Made by a program: the position numbers and the translations under genes. From Nitrosomonas sp. Nm84 (GTDB taxonomy: Bacteria; Pseudomonadota; Gammaproteobacteria; Burkholderiales; Nitrosomonadaceae): 37,379 nucleotides of DNA. The stretch spans positions 1 to 37,379 of the forward strand of contig NZ_QJJP01000032.1 of the NCBI RefSeq assembly GCF_003201565.1. The letters run 5' to 3'. Below, piece after piece: positions 1 to 7,879 of the stretch. Positions within the stretch are counted from its first letter, which is position 1, and each line of letters begins with the position of its first letter. The notes under the pieces were generated by a model. It made no database searches. It worked only from the letters and a program-made list of their open reading frames with translations, and was not told where the DNA came from.

Positions 1-153
1 CCGGATGGCTGGATTTTGGCATCTGTCGTAATCGTCACTCAAACGCTGGTGGAACTGGTCGGTGAGTTGATTTATATACGCTTGGTGCCTGCGATGATAT
101 TTCAAGAGTCTAAAAGTTTAGAGATATCAAAAACATTTAGCAAAAAGAAGTAG
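1..153 (+). CDS. C-terminal end of an unidentified membrane protein (partial)
   Basis: An open frame enters from the left edge and stops with TAG at 151-153, giving the last 50 residues of a protein. The visible part has a hydrophobic stretch (about residues 4-36, with W-I-L-A-S-V-V-I-V and L-I-Y-I-R-L-V-P) followed by a short Lys/Ser-rich tail ending in three lysines, as expected for a final membrane helix with a cytoplasmic tail. I do not recognise the family. It is on the strand opposite to the methyltransferase that follows, and the two stop codons converge. Confidence 0.5.
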   Translation, partial: PDGWILASVVIVTQTLVELVGELIYIRLVPAMIFQESKSLEISKTFSKKK

Positions 154-226
154 TCAGGATAAATAAGTTGTGCTTCTATCCGGGAAAGATTATGCACTCT
201 GAAAATATTCGAGGAATTAGCACTTA

Positions 227-841
227 CTACCTCTTGCGGCAATAGCAATAAACAAACTGCTGAACTGTGCCAAACGGCGTGTGGTGTGCCTCTTTTTCAT
301 GTTCGACCAGCTGAAAAGTATCTCCAAATACCGCATGTAAGGCTTCAGGTTGGTATCGCATCACGGGCAGGCCGCTGCATTTTTCTGGCCCATCTTCGGC
401 AAAAGTGGCAACAATCACATGTCCGCCTGGCCGAACCGAACTTAAGACACGCTCGACATAAGCATGGCGATCTGCCGGATCAGTCAAAAAATGGAACACT
501 GCACGATCATGCCAAATGTCGAACCGGTTCAGGGGAAACTTTGCACGGGTAATATCGCCTTCTATCCAGTGAACAATATCCGCATGTTTCCCCAAACGCT
601 GCCTTGCAACAGCAAGTGCAGTTGATGACAGATAAAATACTGTCAAATCAGTATAGCCCTCGGCCACAAGGTCATCCACCAGTCTGGAAGTTCCCCCTCC
701 CACATCAATAATGGCCGCATCTTTACCGAGTCTTGTATTATGGATTAGTCGCAGAGACTGGTCAGCGTGTTCCTGAAACCAACTGACTGAGTCAGATTTC
801 TTGATAGTATATATCTGTTCCCAATATTGCTTATTATCCAT
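227..841 (-). CDS. Class I SAM-dependent methyltransferase
   Basis: This 204-residue soluble protein has the Rossmann methyltransferase fold. Motif I is I-I-D-V-G-G-G-T-S (about residues 44-52), an acidic G-D-I motif follows at 95-97, and the post-motif segment R-P-G-G-H-V-I-V-A-T-F is clear. The C-terminal H-H-T-P-F-G-T-V-Q-Q-F and Y-C-Y-C are characteristic of one conserved bacterial subfamily of unknown substrate. In that family the end of the second beta strand usually has an acidic residue that binds the SAM ribose; here the position reads F-Y-L-S with Tyr70. It starts 11 bases after the DsrE-family gene upstream and has an AGGAA ribosome site, so the two are probably one operon. A role beside the arsenic genes is only guessed from position. 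Confidence 0.85.
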   Translation of the reverse strand: MDNKQYWEQIYTIKKSDSVSWFQEHADQSLRLIHNTRLGKDAAIIDVGGGTSRLVDDLVAEGYTDLTVFYLSSTALAVARQRLGKHADIVHWIEGDITRAKFPLNRFDIWHDRAVFHFLTDPADRHAYVERVLSSVRPGGHVIVATFAEDGPEKCSGLPVMRYQPEALHAVFGDTFQLVEHEKEAHHTPFGTVQQFVYCYCRKR

Positions 842-852
842 CGTAAATTTTC

Positions 853-1173
853 CTAAAAGCTCAATACCTTATCTGAATCGTGAATCAGCGTATATAAATC
901 CTGCATCGTTGATATCGGACATATTCCTAACTCTTCAGGCTGACGAAGCTTAAGACAGGTTCCGCAAGCTAGAATTGCACCACCTATATCCAAAAAACTG
1001 TGAATCTGTCCGGTAATATCAAACTTGTCCCTATCAAGAGATTCTACCTCCACACCTTTTCCGAGCAAAAAGACTGAAACAGTATCTCCCTGCTTGCGGG
1101 AGAAAATTCCAAGTCGGAAGGCGTTCCATACTGTTTCCGGGTCATTCGAATAAATGATAATTGCGAGTTTCAT
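853..1173 (-). CDS. DsrE/DsrF-family protein (sulfur-relay-like)
   Basis: A 106-residue protein with the DsrE-like fold: N-terminal strand K-L-A-I-I-I-Y-S-N-D, then E-T-V-W-N-A-F-R-L-G, and a central A-C-G-T-C segment (Cys70 and Cys73) plus Cys85. Members of this family carry persulfide sulfur on a conserved cysteine, or act as small subunits of sulfur-transfer complexes; many small stand-alone members have no known role. The start is supported by an AAGGGGA ribosome site a few bases upstream. It is the first gene of a two-gene minus-strand unit with the methyltransferase and is divergent from arsR. The vicinal-type cysteines could also bind thiophilic metals, but that is inference. Confidence 0.8.
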   Translation of the reverse strand: MKLAIIIYSNDPETVWNAFRLGIFSRKQGDTVSVFLLGKGVEVESLDRDKFDITGQIHSFLDIGGAILACGTCLKLRQPEELGICPISTMQDLYTLIHDSDKVLSF

Positions 1174-1743
1174 TTAATCCCCTTCAATTCCATTAGGAAA
1201 GCTCTGAAATAGTTTGATATTTTTTGCACTCTTCAATCATTCCCTTTATCAAAAATGTCAGCAAAGCGAACTCAAGAGCCGCGGCACCCATGCCGGGTTG
1301 GCGATGAAATACAGCATGAACTGTGAGATTTCTTTGTAGGGTATGCACCTTGGCAACTTTGTATGGTGATGACAGCAGTTTACAAGATGTCCTTTCCATC
1401 TTACGAGATTCCAGACAAGATAATTGCTGCCTAATAATTCATTATTCTTGAACCGAGCAACAATCCCACATAAGAATCCAGGGCATATTAGATAGAAATT
1501 TCTAGATAAAATAAAATCTGTGTACAACTGCCTTTTGATATGTCGCACAGAAAACAGAAACTTTATGTTCTGCACATACAATTGCAATACAGTTATTTTA
1601 TATGGTTATATTTAGCGCATCAAATGGCAATAGCTATTCTATCAACTACTTATGAGAAATTTCTAAGATTGGTCCTGATGAATTAACGATTAATCAAATC
1701 AAAGAGGGTTGACGTCAATTATAATTTCTAATATATTGGAAAC
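1174..1743. other. 570-base gap between the DsrE gene and arsR
   Basis: No convincing intact gene. Minus-strand frames over 1193-1587 are open, but one is not recognisable and the other (1193-1399) contains only a short segment, G-A-A-A-L-E-F-A-L-L-T-F-L, that recalls the N-terminal motif of TadE-like pseudopilins. The right end is AT-rich and must hold the promoter of the ars operon; the left end must hold that of the DsrE operon. Confidence 0.5.
1709..1737 (+). promoter_or_regulatory. Candidate arsR promoter and operator
   Basis: TTGACG at 1709-1714 and TATATT at 1732-1737 are separated by 17 bases, a good sigma-70 pattern. The 10-base perfect palindrome TTGACGTCAA (1709-1718) covers the -35 box and is a candidate operator half for ArsR autoregulation. 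The predicted transcript start falls almost on the ATG at 1744, so the message would be leaderless or nearly so, unless a different promoter is used. Confidence 0.4.
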
Positions 1744-2073
1744 ATGGAAATGAGTATTGCAATTAAAGCGCTTGCCGCCCTGGCCCATGAGACTCGTCTC
1801 ACGATATTCCGAATGCTGGTTCAGGCTGGCGAATCCGGCGTTCCGGCCGGTCAGCTTGCCAAGGAATTGTGCATTCCCAATGCAACGCTGTCTTTTCATC
1901 TGAAAGAATTGACTCACGCGGAGCTGGTGATTGCCCGGCAGGAAAGCCGCTTCATTTATTATTCGGCAAATTTTACAACCATGAATGCATTAATAGGTTA
2001 TCTCACCGAGAACTGTTGCGCCGGTACACCCTGCGGCAATGTTGAAGTTTGCTGCGATGAAAAAAACAGCTAA
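1744..2073 (+). CDS. arsR: ArsR-family arsenic-responsive repressor
   Basis: A 109-residue winged-helix repressor. The N-terminal A-L-A-A-L-A-H-E-T-R-L-T-I-F-R-M-L and the recognition region C-I-P-N-A-T-L-S-F-H-L-K-E-L are classic ArsR/SmtB family. The sensor site is not the helix-3 C-V-C of the E. coli type; it is a cysteine-rich C-terminus with Cys91-Cys92, Cys97 and Cys103-Cys104. This resembles the C-terminal As(III) site of the Acidithiobacillus ferrooxidans ArsR type. As(III) or trivalent organoarsenical binding is expected to release the DNA. It is the first gene of the ars operon. The ATG at 1744 has little ribosome-binding sequence before it; the in-frame ATG at 1753 is an alternative. 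Confidence 0.92.
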   Translation: MEMSIAIKALAALAHETRLTIFRMLVQAGESGVPAGQLAKELCIPNATLSFHLKELTHAELVIARQESRFIYYSANFTTMNALIGYLTENCCAGTPCGNVEVCCDEKNS

Positions 2074-2098
2074 ATATAACTTAACGAAGGAGACAATG

Positions 2099-2518
2099 AT
2101 GAAACGCTTTCATGTCCATATTGCCGTCAATAACCTACAGGATAATATCCGCTTTTACTCAGCACTATTCGGTGTCGAACCATCCGTCAGCAAATCGGAT
2201 TACGCAAAATGGATGCTGGATGATCCGTATATCAATTTCGCCATATCGGCGCGAGGTGCAAAGCCGGGTTTGGATCATGTGGGAATCCAGGTTGATTCTG
2301 ACGATGCCTTAACCGAAGTAAATCAACGTTTGACGCAAGCCGGTTTGCCTGCTGTGGAACAACAGAATGCACAATGCTGCTACGCATCATCAAATAAATA
2401 CTGGACAGTTGATCCGCAAGGCATCGCCTGGGAGGCATTTCATTCGCTAGCCTCAATTCCGGTATTTGGACAGGATACCGCCATTCCCACTAAAACCGAA
2501 ACCTGTTGCGCAGCCTGA
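2099..2518 (+). CDS. arsI: ArsI/CadI-type glyoxalase-fold dioxygenase (C-As lyase)
   Basis: This 139-residue protein belongs to the vicinal-oxygen-chelate superfamily. Metal ligands expected in the fold are visible: His5/His7 in F-H-V-H-I, His60 in G-L-D-H-V-G, and Glu112 in A-W-E-A-F. The paired Cys93-Cys94 in A-Q-C-C-Y-A match the thiol pair that binds trivalent arsenic in characterised ArsI, which oxidatively cleaves the C-As bond of methylarsonous acid. A second Cys pair ends the protein (136-137). The start at 2099 is chosen because the GAAGGAG ribosome site lies 6 bases upstream; the ATG at 2096 is too close. It sits between arsR and arsC. Related proteins are sometimes named CadI for cadmium induction, so the organoarsenical substrate is an inference. 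Confidence 0.85.
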   Translation: MKRFHVHIAVNNLQDNIRFYSALFGVEPSVSKSDYAKWMLDDPYINFAISARGAKPGLDHVGIQVDSDDALTEVNQRLTQAGLPAVEQQNAQCCYASSNKYWTVDPQGIAWEAFHSLASIPVFGQDTAIPTKTETCCAA

Positions 2519-2520
2519 TC

Positions 2521-3018
2521 ATGAATGTACTATTTCTTTGCACCGGAAATTCCTGCCGCTCTATTCTCGCGGAAGCTACTTTTAATCATCTGGCACCCAA
2601 AGGTTGGCAAGCGATGAGCGCGGGCAGTAAACCGACCGGCCAGGTCCATCCGCGTTCGCTTGCTTTGCTTGAACGCGAAGGTATCGCAACCGAAGGGCTT
2701 TGCAGTAAATCGTGGGATAACTTACCAGCTACACCGGATATTGTAATCACTGTGTGCGGCAACGCCGCCGGAGAAACCTGTCCGGCGTATCTCGGGCCCG
2801 CACTGCGCTCGCATTGGGATGTCGATGATCCCGCTGAAGCGACGGGAACCGAAGAAGAAATCAACACGGCATTCGTGCTGGCTTATCAAACCTTGCGTGA
2901 GGGTATCGAGACTTTTTTATCGCTGCCACTCGATGATTTGCAGCAAAATCCTTCCGCTTTTAGGACAAAACTGGACTACATCGGCATTTTGAAATTCAAG
3001 CCGTCACAATCAAAGTGA
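2521..3018 (+). CDS. arsC: Arsenate reductase, thioredoxin-coupled (LMW phosphatase fold)
   Basis: A 165-residue cytoplasmic enzyme that reduces As(V) to As(III) for export. The N-terminal P-loop C-T-G-N-S-C-R-S puts the nucleophile at Cys7 with Cys12 and Arg13 in the C-X5-R motif. Cys79 and Cys87 supply the intramolecular disulfide relay typical of the Staphylococcus pI258 type, and H-W-D-V-D-D-P (98-104) holds the catalytic aspartate region. The ATG at 2521 follows the arsI stop by two bases, so translation is probably coupled. It is not the glutaredoxin-coupled E. coli plasmid type. Confidence 0.93.
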   Translation: MNVLFLCTGNSCRSILAEATFNHLAPKGWQAMSAGSKPTGQVHPRSLALLEREGIATEGLCSKSWDNLPATPDIVITVCGNAAGETCPAYLGPALRSHWDVDDPAEATGTEEEINTAFVLAYQTLREGIETFLSLPLDDLQQNPSAFRTKLDYIGILKFKPSQSK

Positions 3019-3057
3019 CAGCAACAAGCAGAAATTCAAACACCGTGAACCATTGAC

Positions 3058-4343
3058 ATGCTGATTGCTCTACTGATTTTCATCGTAACGCTCGTGCTGG
3101 TCATCTGGCAGCCGCGCGGCCTTGGTATTGGTTGGAGTGCTCTACTTGGCGCTACCGCAGCACTACTGCTGGGCGTGATTCAGCTCAGTGACATTCCGGT
3201 GGTGTGGAATATTGTCTGGAATGCGACAGCAGCTTTCATTGCCATCATCATTATCAGTTTATTGCTTGATGAAGCGGGATTTTTTGAGTGGGCAGCATTG
3301 CATGTGGCGCGTTGGGGTCGCGGCAATGGGTATTTATTATTTACCTACATTGTATTACTGGGCGCGGCGGTTGCAGTGTTGTTTGCCAACGATGGCGCAG
3401 CTTTAATTCTAACGCCGATTGTGATGGCGATGCTACTGGCACTTGGGCTTAGCCCGGCTGCTACGCTCGCTTTCGTCATGGCGGCGGGTTTTATTGCCGA
3501 TACGGCCAGCTTGCCGTTAGTGGTATCTAATTTGGTGAACATCGTCTCGGCTGATTATTTCAAGATTGGGTTTGCCGAATATGCTTCAGTGATGATTCCG
3601 GTCAATATTGCTTCAATAGCGGGTAGCTTGGGAGTACTCACTTTCTATTTTCGCCGCAGTATTCCGGCGCACTATGATGTCGGTCAACTGAAGGTACCCA
3701 ATGAAGCAATAAGCGATCCAGCAACGTTCCGTGCTGGCTGGGTGGTGTTGGCTTGCTGCTGATCGGCTTTTTTGGCCTCGAATCTTTGGGTGTGCCCATC
3801 AGCCTTGTGGCTGCCACTGGCTCACTCATACTACTCGCGGTGGCGGCGCGTGGTCATGTGATTAACACGCGTAGGGTGGTACGCGAAGCGCCGTGGCAAA
3901 TCGTTATTTTTTCACTGGGCATGTATTTAGTGGTGTATGGTTTGCGTAATGAAGGCTTGACCGGGTACATTACCGGCCTGCTTGATGTCTTCGCCAGTTA
4001 TGGCTTATGGGGAGCAACACTTGGCACCGGTTTTCTGGCTGCTTTCTTATCGTCTATCATGAACAATATGCCCACGGTACTGATCGGCGCGTTGTCGATC
4101 GATGCAACAAACGCAACCGGAACAATCAAGGAAGCCATGATTTACGCCAATGTGATCGGTTGCGATCTGGGGCCGAAAATCACACCGATTGGCAGTCTGG
4201 CAACCTTGTTATGGCTGCATGTACTAGCGCGGAAAAATACGGTTATCACTTGGAGATATTATTTCCAGGTGGGGATTGTGTTGACGGTTCCGGTATTGCT
4301 CGTCACGCTGGCTACTCTCGCTATGTGGCTTAATATTCGGTGA
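3058..4343 (+). pseudogene. arsB: ArsB arsenite efflux transporter, split by a one-base frameshift
   Basis: Two frames join to an ArsB of the usual length (about 428 residues, many hydrophobic helices). The first runs from ATG 3058 and stops at 3760-3762 after G-W-V-V-L-A-C-C. The second opens by 3753 and continues [10 protein letters not shown] to the natural stop at 4341-4343. A family-like reading [14 protein letters not shown] is restored by adding one G at about 3749-3752 (TTGGCTTG to TTGGGCTTG). Typical ArsB motifs are on both sides, including [12 protein letters not shown] and S-S-I-M-N-N-M-P-T. The protein exports As(III), alone or with ArsA. The shift may be a real inactivating mutation or a base-calling error in a G run; the rest of the frame shows no decay. 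Confidence 0.88.
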
Positions 4344-4420
4344 GATTACCACCAAAAAGCACAATAACCGTACAAAACAAATTGCATCAACTTTATTAAC
4401 TTTACTCATGGAGAATCAAA

Positions 4421-4771
4421 ATGACCACCATACAGATATTTGACCCTGCCTTATGTTGTAGCTCAGGCGTTTGCGGTGCCGATGCTGATCGTGAATTAAT
4501 CAACTTTTCCGCTGATGTCGACTGGGCCAAACAACAAGGTGCTGCCATTGAGCGCTTTAATCTGGCGCAACAACCGATGGCTTTTGCAGATAACTCTACA
4601 GTGAAAGCATTCTTGGAACGCTCCGGTGCTGAAGCGCTGCCATTGGTTCTCATAGATGGCGAAGTGGCATTGGCAGGCCGCTATCCAAATCGCGGTGAAC
4701 TGGCGCGCTGGACTGGCGTTGCTGTGGAGGAAGAAATCGAAGAATCCAGTTGTTGCGGCGGCTGTTGCTAA
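4421..4771 (+). CDS. arsD: ArsD arsenic metallochaperone
   Basis: A 116-residue protein with the ArsD fold start T-T-I-Q-I-F-D-P-A-L-C-C-S-S-G-V-C. Cys12, Cys13 and Cys18 are the As(III)-binding triad needed to hand arsenite to ArsA. A second Cys cluster, C-C-G-G-C-C, ends the protein (111-116), as in many ArsD proteins. A GGAGAA ribosome site lies just before the ATG. It sits directly upstream of arsA, its partner, and has the length usual for the family. ArsD also has weak repressor activity in some operons. Confidence 0.94.
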   Translation: MTTIQIFDPALCCSSGVCGADADRELINFSADVDWAKQQGAAIERFNLAQQPMAFADNSTVKAFLERSGAEALPLVLIDGEVALAGRYPNRGELARWTGVAVEEEIEESSCCGGCC

Positions 4772-4797
4772 CGCAAACCCGAACCCGAACCAACTAC

Positions 4798-6567
4798 ATG
4801 ACGCAACTCAAATTCCTCGATCAACCGCCGCGATTTCTGTTCTTTACTGGCAAGGGCGGTGTCGGGAAAACGTCGTTGGCTTGCGCTACGGCGATAACGC
4901 TGGCCGATGCCGGTCAGCGGGTATTGCTGGTCAGCACCGATCCGGCTTCCAACGTGGGTCAGGTGTTCGGCATGACGATTGGCAACAAGGTTACCTCGAT
5001 TACAGCAGTGCCCGGATTAGCCGCTCTGGAAATCGACCCGCAAGCAGCAGCGCAAGTCTATCGTGATCGCATTGTCAATCCGGTGCGCGGTGTATTGCCG
5101 GACACGGTGGTCAAAGGTATCGAAGAGCAACTATCCGGTGCATGCACGACTGAAATTGCCGCTTTCGATGAATTCACCGCTTTGTTGGTCGATTCGGCGC
5201 TGACAACGGATTACGATCATATTATTTTTGACACCGCCCCGACCGGTCACACCATACGGTTGCTGCAACTGCCCGGCGCATGGAGTGATTTTCTTGCGGA
5301 AGGCAAAGGCGACGCGTCCTGTCTTGGCCCGCTGGCCGGCTTGGAAAAACAACGCGCACAATACAAGGCAGCAGTGGATGCCCTCGCCGATTCGCAACGC
5401 ACCCGGCTGGTATTGGTGGCCCGCGCGCAACAAGCCACGTTACGCGAAGTAGCGCGCACACATGAAGAATTGGCAGCCATTGGTTTGACGAAACAATTTC
5501 TAGTCATTAATGGATTGTTTCCACAAGCAGAAACAGCACAGGATCCACTGGCAACCGCAATTTTCAAACGTGAGCAAAACGCTTTGGCCGCCATACCGGA
5601 AGTCCTCAGCCAATTGCCTTGCGATCATATTTTACTGAAACCGTTTAACCTGGTCGGATTGACAGCCTTGCGGAAACTATTGGTTGATGATCTACCTGTC
5701 GATGGTGAAAATAAATCAAGCCACCCTGCCATTCCATTCCCCAGCTTATCCAAGCTAACGAATGAGATTGCCAAGGATGGCTGCGGTTTGATCATGTTGA
5801 TGGGAAAAGGCGGTGTTGGCAAAACCACGCTGGCTGCGGCCATCGCGGTCAATCTTGCGCATCGGGGCCTTCCCGTCCATTTAACCACTTCAGACCCCGC
5901 GGCACATTTAAGCGAAACACTCAGCGGTGCTATGGGCAATCTGCTGGTTGACCGGATTGATCCGCACGCGGAAACCGAGCGCTACCGGCAGCGTGTTCTG
6001 GAAACCAAGGGCTCGCATCTGGATGCGCAAGGCAGAGCATTGCTGGAAGAAGATTTACGTTCACCTTGCACCGAAGAAATTGCGGTATTTCAGGCATTCT
6101 CGCGTATTATCCACGAAGCGGGAAAGCAATTCGTGGTGATGGATACCGCACCCACCGGGCATACACTATTGTTGCTGGATGCCACCGGCGCCTATCATCG
6201 CGAAATTGCCAAACAAATGGATCCTTCCATCGTGCACTACAATACGCCGATGATGCAACTGCAAAACCCTAAGCAAACCAAAATACTGCTGGTAACATTG
6301 GCGGAAACGACACCCGTACTGGAAGCTGCTAATCTTCAAGCAGATTTGCGCCGGGCAGGTATTGAACCGTGGGCATGGATCATCAATAACAGCGTTGCTG
6401 CAACAACTGCCCACTCTCCCTTATTGTGTCAGCGCGCTAGTAATGAACTTGCTGATATAAAGACAGTATCCACCATGTATGCAAAGCTTTATGCCGTCGT
6501 GCCATTACTCCAAGAAGAGCCCGTGGGCATCGAGAAGTTATTGGAATTGTCCAGAAGTAGCCAATAA
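4798..6567 (+). CDS. arsA: ArsA arsenite-stimulated ATPase (two-domain)
   Basis: A 589-residue soluble ATPase that drives the ArsB pump. It is a tandem duplication with two deviant Walker A loops, G-K-G-G-V-G-K-T at 18-25 (A1) and 336-343 (A2), each half carrying the D-T-A-P-T-G-H-T signature. The metalloid-site cysteines are present at Cys116, Cys175 and Cys424, lining up with Cys113, Cys172 and Cys422 of E. coli R773 ArsA. The ATG at 4798 is chosen because family similarity begins there, 26 bases after the arsD stop, although no strong ribosome site is seen. Intact catalytic and metal sites suggest selection has been recent, which makes the arsB frameshift more striking. Confidence 0.94.
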   Translation: MTQLKFLDQPPRFLFFTGKGGVGKTSLACATAITLADAGQRVLLVSTDPASNVGQVFGMTIGNKVTSITAVPGLAALEIDPQAAAQVYRDRIVNPVRGVLPDTVVKGIEEQLSGACTTEIAAFDEFTALLVDSALTTDYDHIIFDTAPTGHTIRLLQLPGAWSDFLAEGKGDASCLGPLAGLEKQRAQYKAAVDALADSQRTRLVLVARAQQATLREVARTHEELAAIGLTKQFLVINGLFPQAETAQDPLATAIFKREQNALAAIPEVLSQLPCDHILLKPFNLVGLTALRKLLVDDLPVDGENKSSHPAIPFPSLSKLTNEIAKDGCGLIMLMGKGGVGKTTLAAAIAVNLAHRGLPVHLTTSDPAAHLSETLSGAMGNLLVDRIDPHAETERYRQRVLETKGSHLDAQGRALLEEDLRSPCTEEIAVFQAFSRIIHEAGKQFVVMDTAPTGHTLLLLDATGAYHREIAKQMDPSIVHYNTPMMQLQNPKQTKILLVTLAETTPVLEAANLQADLRRAGIEPWAWIINNSVAATTAHSPLLCQRASNELADIKTVSTMYAKLYAVVPLLQEEPVGIEKLLELSRSSQ

Positions 6568-6678
6568 CCGAGCATGTATAGATAAGTGTCGATAAGATTT
6601 ACCAAACAACCCATCAGATAAGTGGTTAAACAAGATGCTGAAGCTGCTGGTTTGTGAGGCTGCCGTATAGCTCATGGC

Positions 6679-6906
6679 CTAACCGTCACAACAATCGCCG
6701 CTGTTTTTGCCGTGCTCTTGAATTGGCGGGCATGGAACCGTGCCGTAGGAACAGTAAACACAGCAGTCACCCGGCTTCGGCTTGAGCACAGTGTGACACT
6801 GCTCGCATTCATAGAACCACTGACACGCATCCGTTGGCATGATCTCAGTTTTGGTGTGGCTGCAAACGGGGCAAGTCAGCGTGGATTCAAGAATGACAGC
6901 GCTCAT
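6679..6906 (-). CDS. GDCCVxC-domain cysteine-rich small protein
   Basis: A 75-residue protein rich in cysteine: C-P-V-C near the N-terminus, C-E-Q-C in the middle, then the diagnostic G-D-C-C-V-Y-C-S-Y-G-T-V-P-C-P-P-I-Q block and a terminal G-D-C-C-D-G. This is the family named for the GDCCVxC motif, some members of which have selenocysteine; all positions here are Cys. The C-x2-C pairs suggest a zinc ribbon. Function is not known; members often occur beside mercury or other metal-resistance genes, in keeping with the ars operon that converges on it here. Confidence 0.85.
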   Translation of the reverse strand: MSAVILESTLTCPVCSHTKTEIMPTDACQWFYECEQCHTVLKPKPGDCCVYCSYGTVPCPPIQEHGKNSGDCCDG

Positions 6907-7000
6907 GAAGAACCCTATTCAACGATTTTGACTGATACTTCGTTGAAAAAGCTACGACGCAGCAACCACATCACTGTAAGAGGTAGAGTAACCAACTTAT

Positions 7001-7525
7001 TTACTTATGATTATGATGAATAGAGTCATGATGATGTCCTCCTGGCACGGCATGGCGCGCATGATCACTTAATTGGGCATCAAACCACTGGTGAATAGCA
7101 AGTTTAAGTTTTTCAATATGAGTGGAATAAGTAATTTCTGCTCCGTCTGACAATTCCTTATACACAATATTAATTTGACCCACTTTAGCTGCTTTCAATT
7201 CTGCTAACCCAGGCATCGTTGTGCCGTGAATTTTTTCTGGATTTGAAAAATTGCCTTGTTTAAATTCTTTAGCAATAGCAGATAAATGTGATCGTATCAG
7301 GTTGATTTGTTCAGTATCAGATTTATCCTTCGCAATAACCTGTTGAATTCCTCCAGTGTCTGTTTTGGAAAAAATATGCGTAGTTTTCTCCAAATCAAAC
7401 GGCATAACATGCGAACCACGTTCAGCAACTTCATCAAGACGCTGTTCATCCGCTTTTTCTACCGCATGAACAGGCGTTGCAATAAATAAAGCCAGCAAGA
7501 AAGATGGAATAAACAGTTTGTTCAT
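7001..7525 (-). CDS. Periplasmic protein of unknown function with His-rich tail
   Basis: A 174-residue protein with a clear Sec signal peptide (K-L-F-I-P-S-F-L-L-A-L-F-I-A-T-P-V-H-A, cleavage likely after Ala21). The mature part has the conserved E-R-G-S-H-V-M-P-F-D-L-E-K-T-T-H and W-F-D-A-Q-L-S-D-H-A blocks of a family often mislabelled aspartate carbamoyltransferase in genomes. It has none of the ATCase active-site motifs. The C-terminus G-G-H-H-H-D-S-I-H-H-N-H-K looks able to bind metal. It ends about 95 bases before the GDCCVxC gene on the same strand, so the two may be co-transcribed. Role unknown; periplasmic metal binding is an inference. Confidence 0.75.
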   Translation of the reverse strand: MNKLFIPSFLLALFIATPVHAVEKADEQRLDEVAERGSHVMPFDLEKTTHIFSKTDTGGIQQVIAKDKSDTEQINLIRSHLSAIAKEFKQGNFSNPEKIHGTTMPGLAELKAAKVGQINIVYKELSDGAEITYSTHIEKLKLAIHQWFDAQLSDHARHAVPGGHHHDSIHHNHK

Positions 7526-7879
7526 TTTATTTCTCCGTTACTCAGTTTGTGAAGTGGCTCGTGTTCAAGAGTGCAACTAAGGCCATGCTCCACATTATCC
7601 TAGATTCTCAGTTGAAGTCACCTAGGTCGCTCAAGAATCCCATAGATTAAGGCTTTTTGAAAGATTTATGGTATCAGTAAGCAGGTGAGATTTTGATAAA
7701 TTAGCCAGAATTGGCTGAAAGTATTGTTACATATAGCTTCCAGCTTGATTAAATCAACTGAGGTGCAGTTAATGTTCTTATTGATCCGGCCATTAAAAAG
7801 ATTGACTAGTATCTCCGTATTCTGGCCTTCTCCGCCATGACAAACCGCACTATTTAATTGCCGACTCTATAATAATAAA
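7526..7879. other. 354-base gap left of the insertion sequence
   Basis: No gene, RNA or clear repeat is recognised. The stretch contains the promoter region of the minus-strand periplasmic protein and ends in the TAATAAA target-site copy beside the insertion sequence. Confidence 0.4.

Noticed and set aside
286..552. Plus-strand open frame of 88 residues
   Set aside because: It lies opposite the methyltransferase, whose frame has clear family motifs; this one has none.
1258..1587. Minus-strand open frame of 109 residues upstream of the DsrE gene
   Set aside because: No recognisable motif, odd composition and no ribosome site; kept only as part of the gap description.
2171..2190. Possible tRNA-like GTCGAACC segment as a second attachment site
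   Set aside because: It is inside arsI and only eight bases agree with the tRNA 3' part.
6918..6947. TTCAACG...CGTTGAA inverted repeat upstream of the GDCCVxC gene
   Set aside because: Seven-base arms 16 bases apart are not rare by chance, and no promoter boxes align with them.
6712..7023. Plus-strand frame over the GDCCVxC gene
   Set aside because: Antisense shadow of a gene with a diagnostic cysteine motif.
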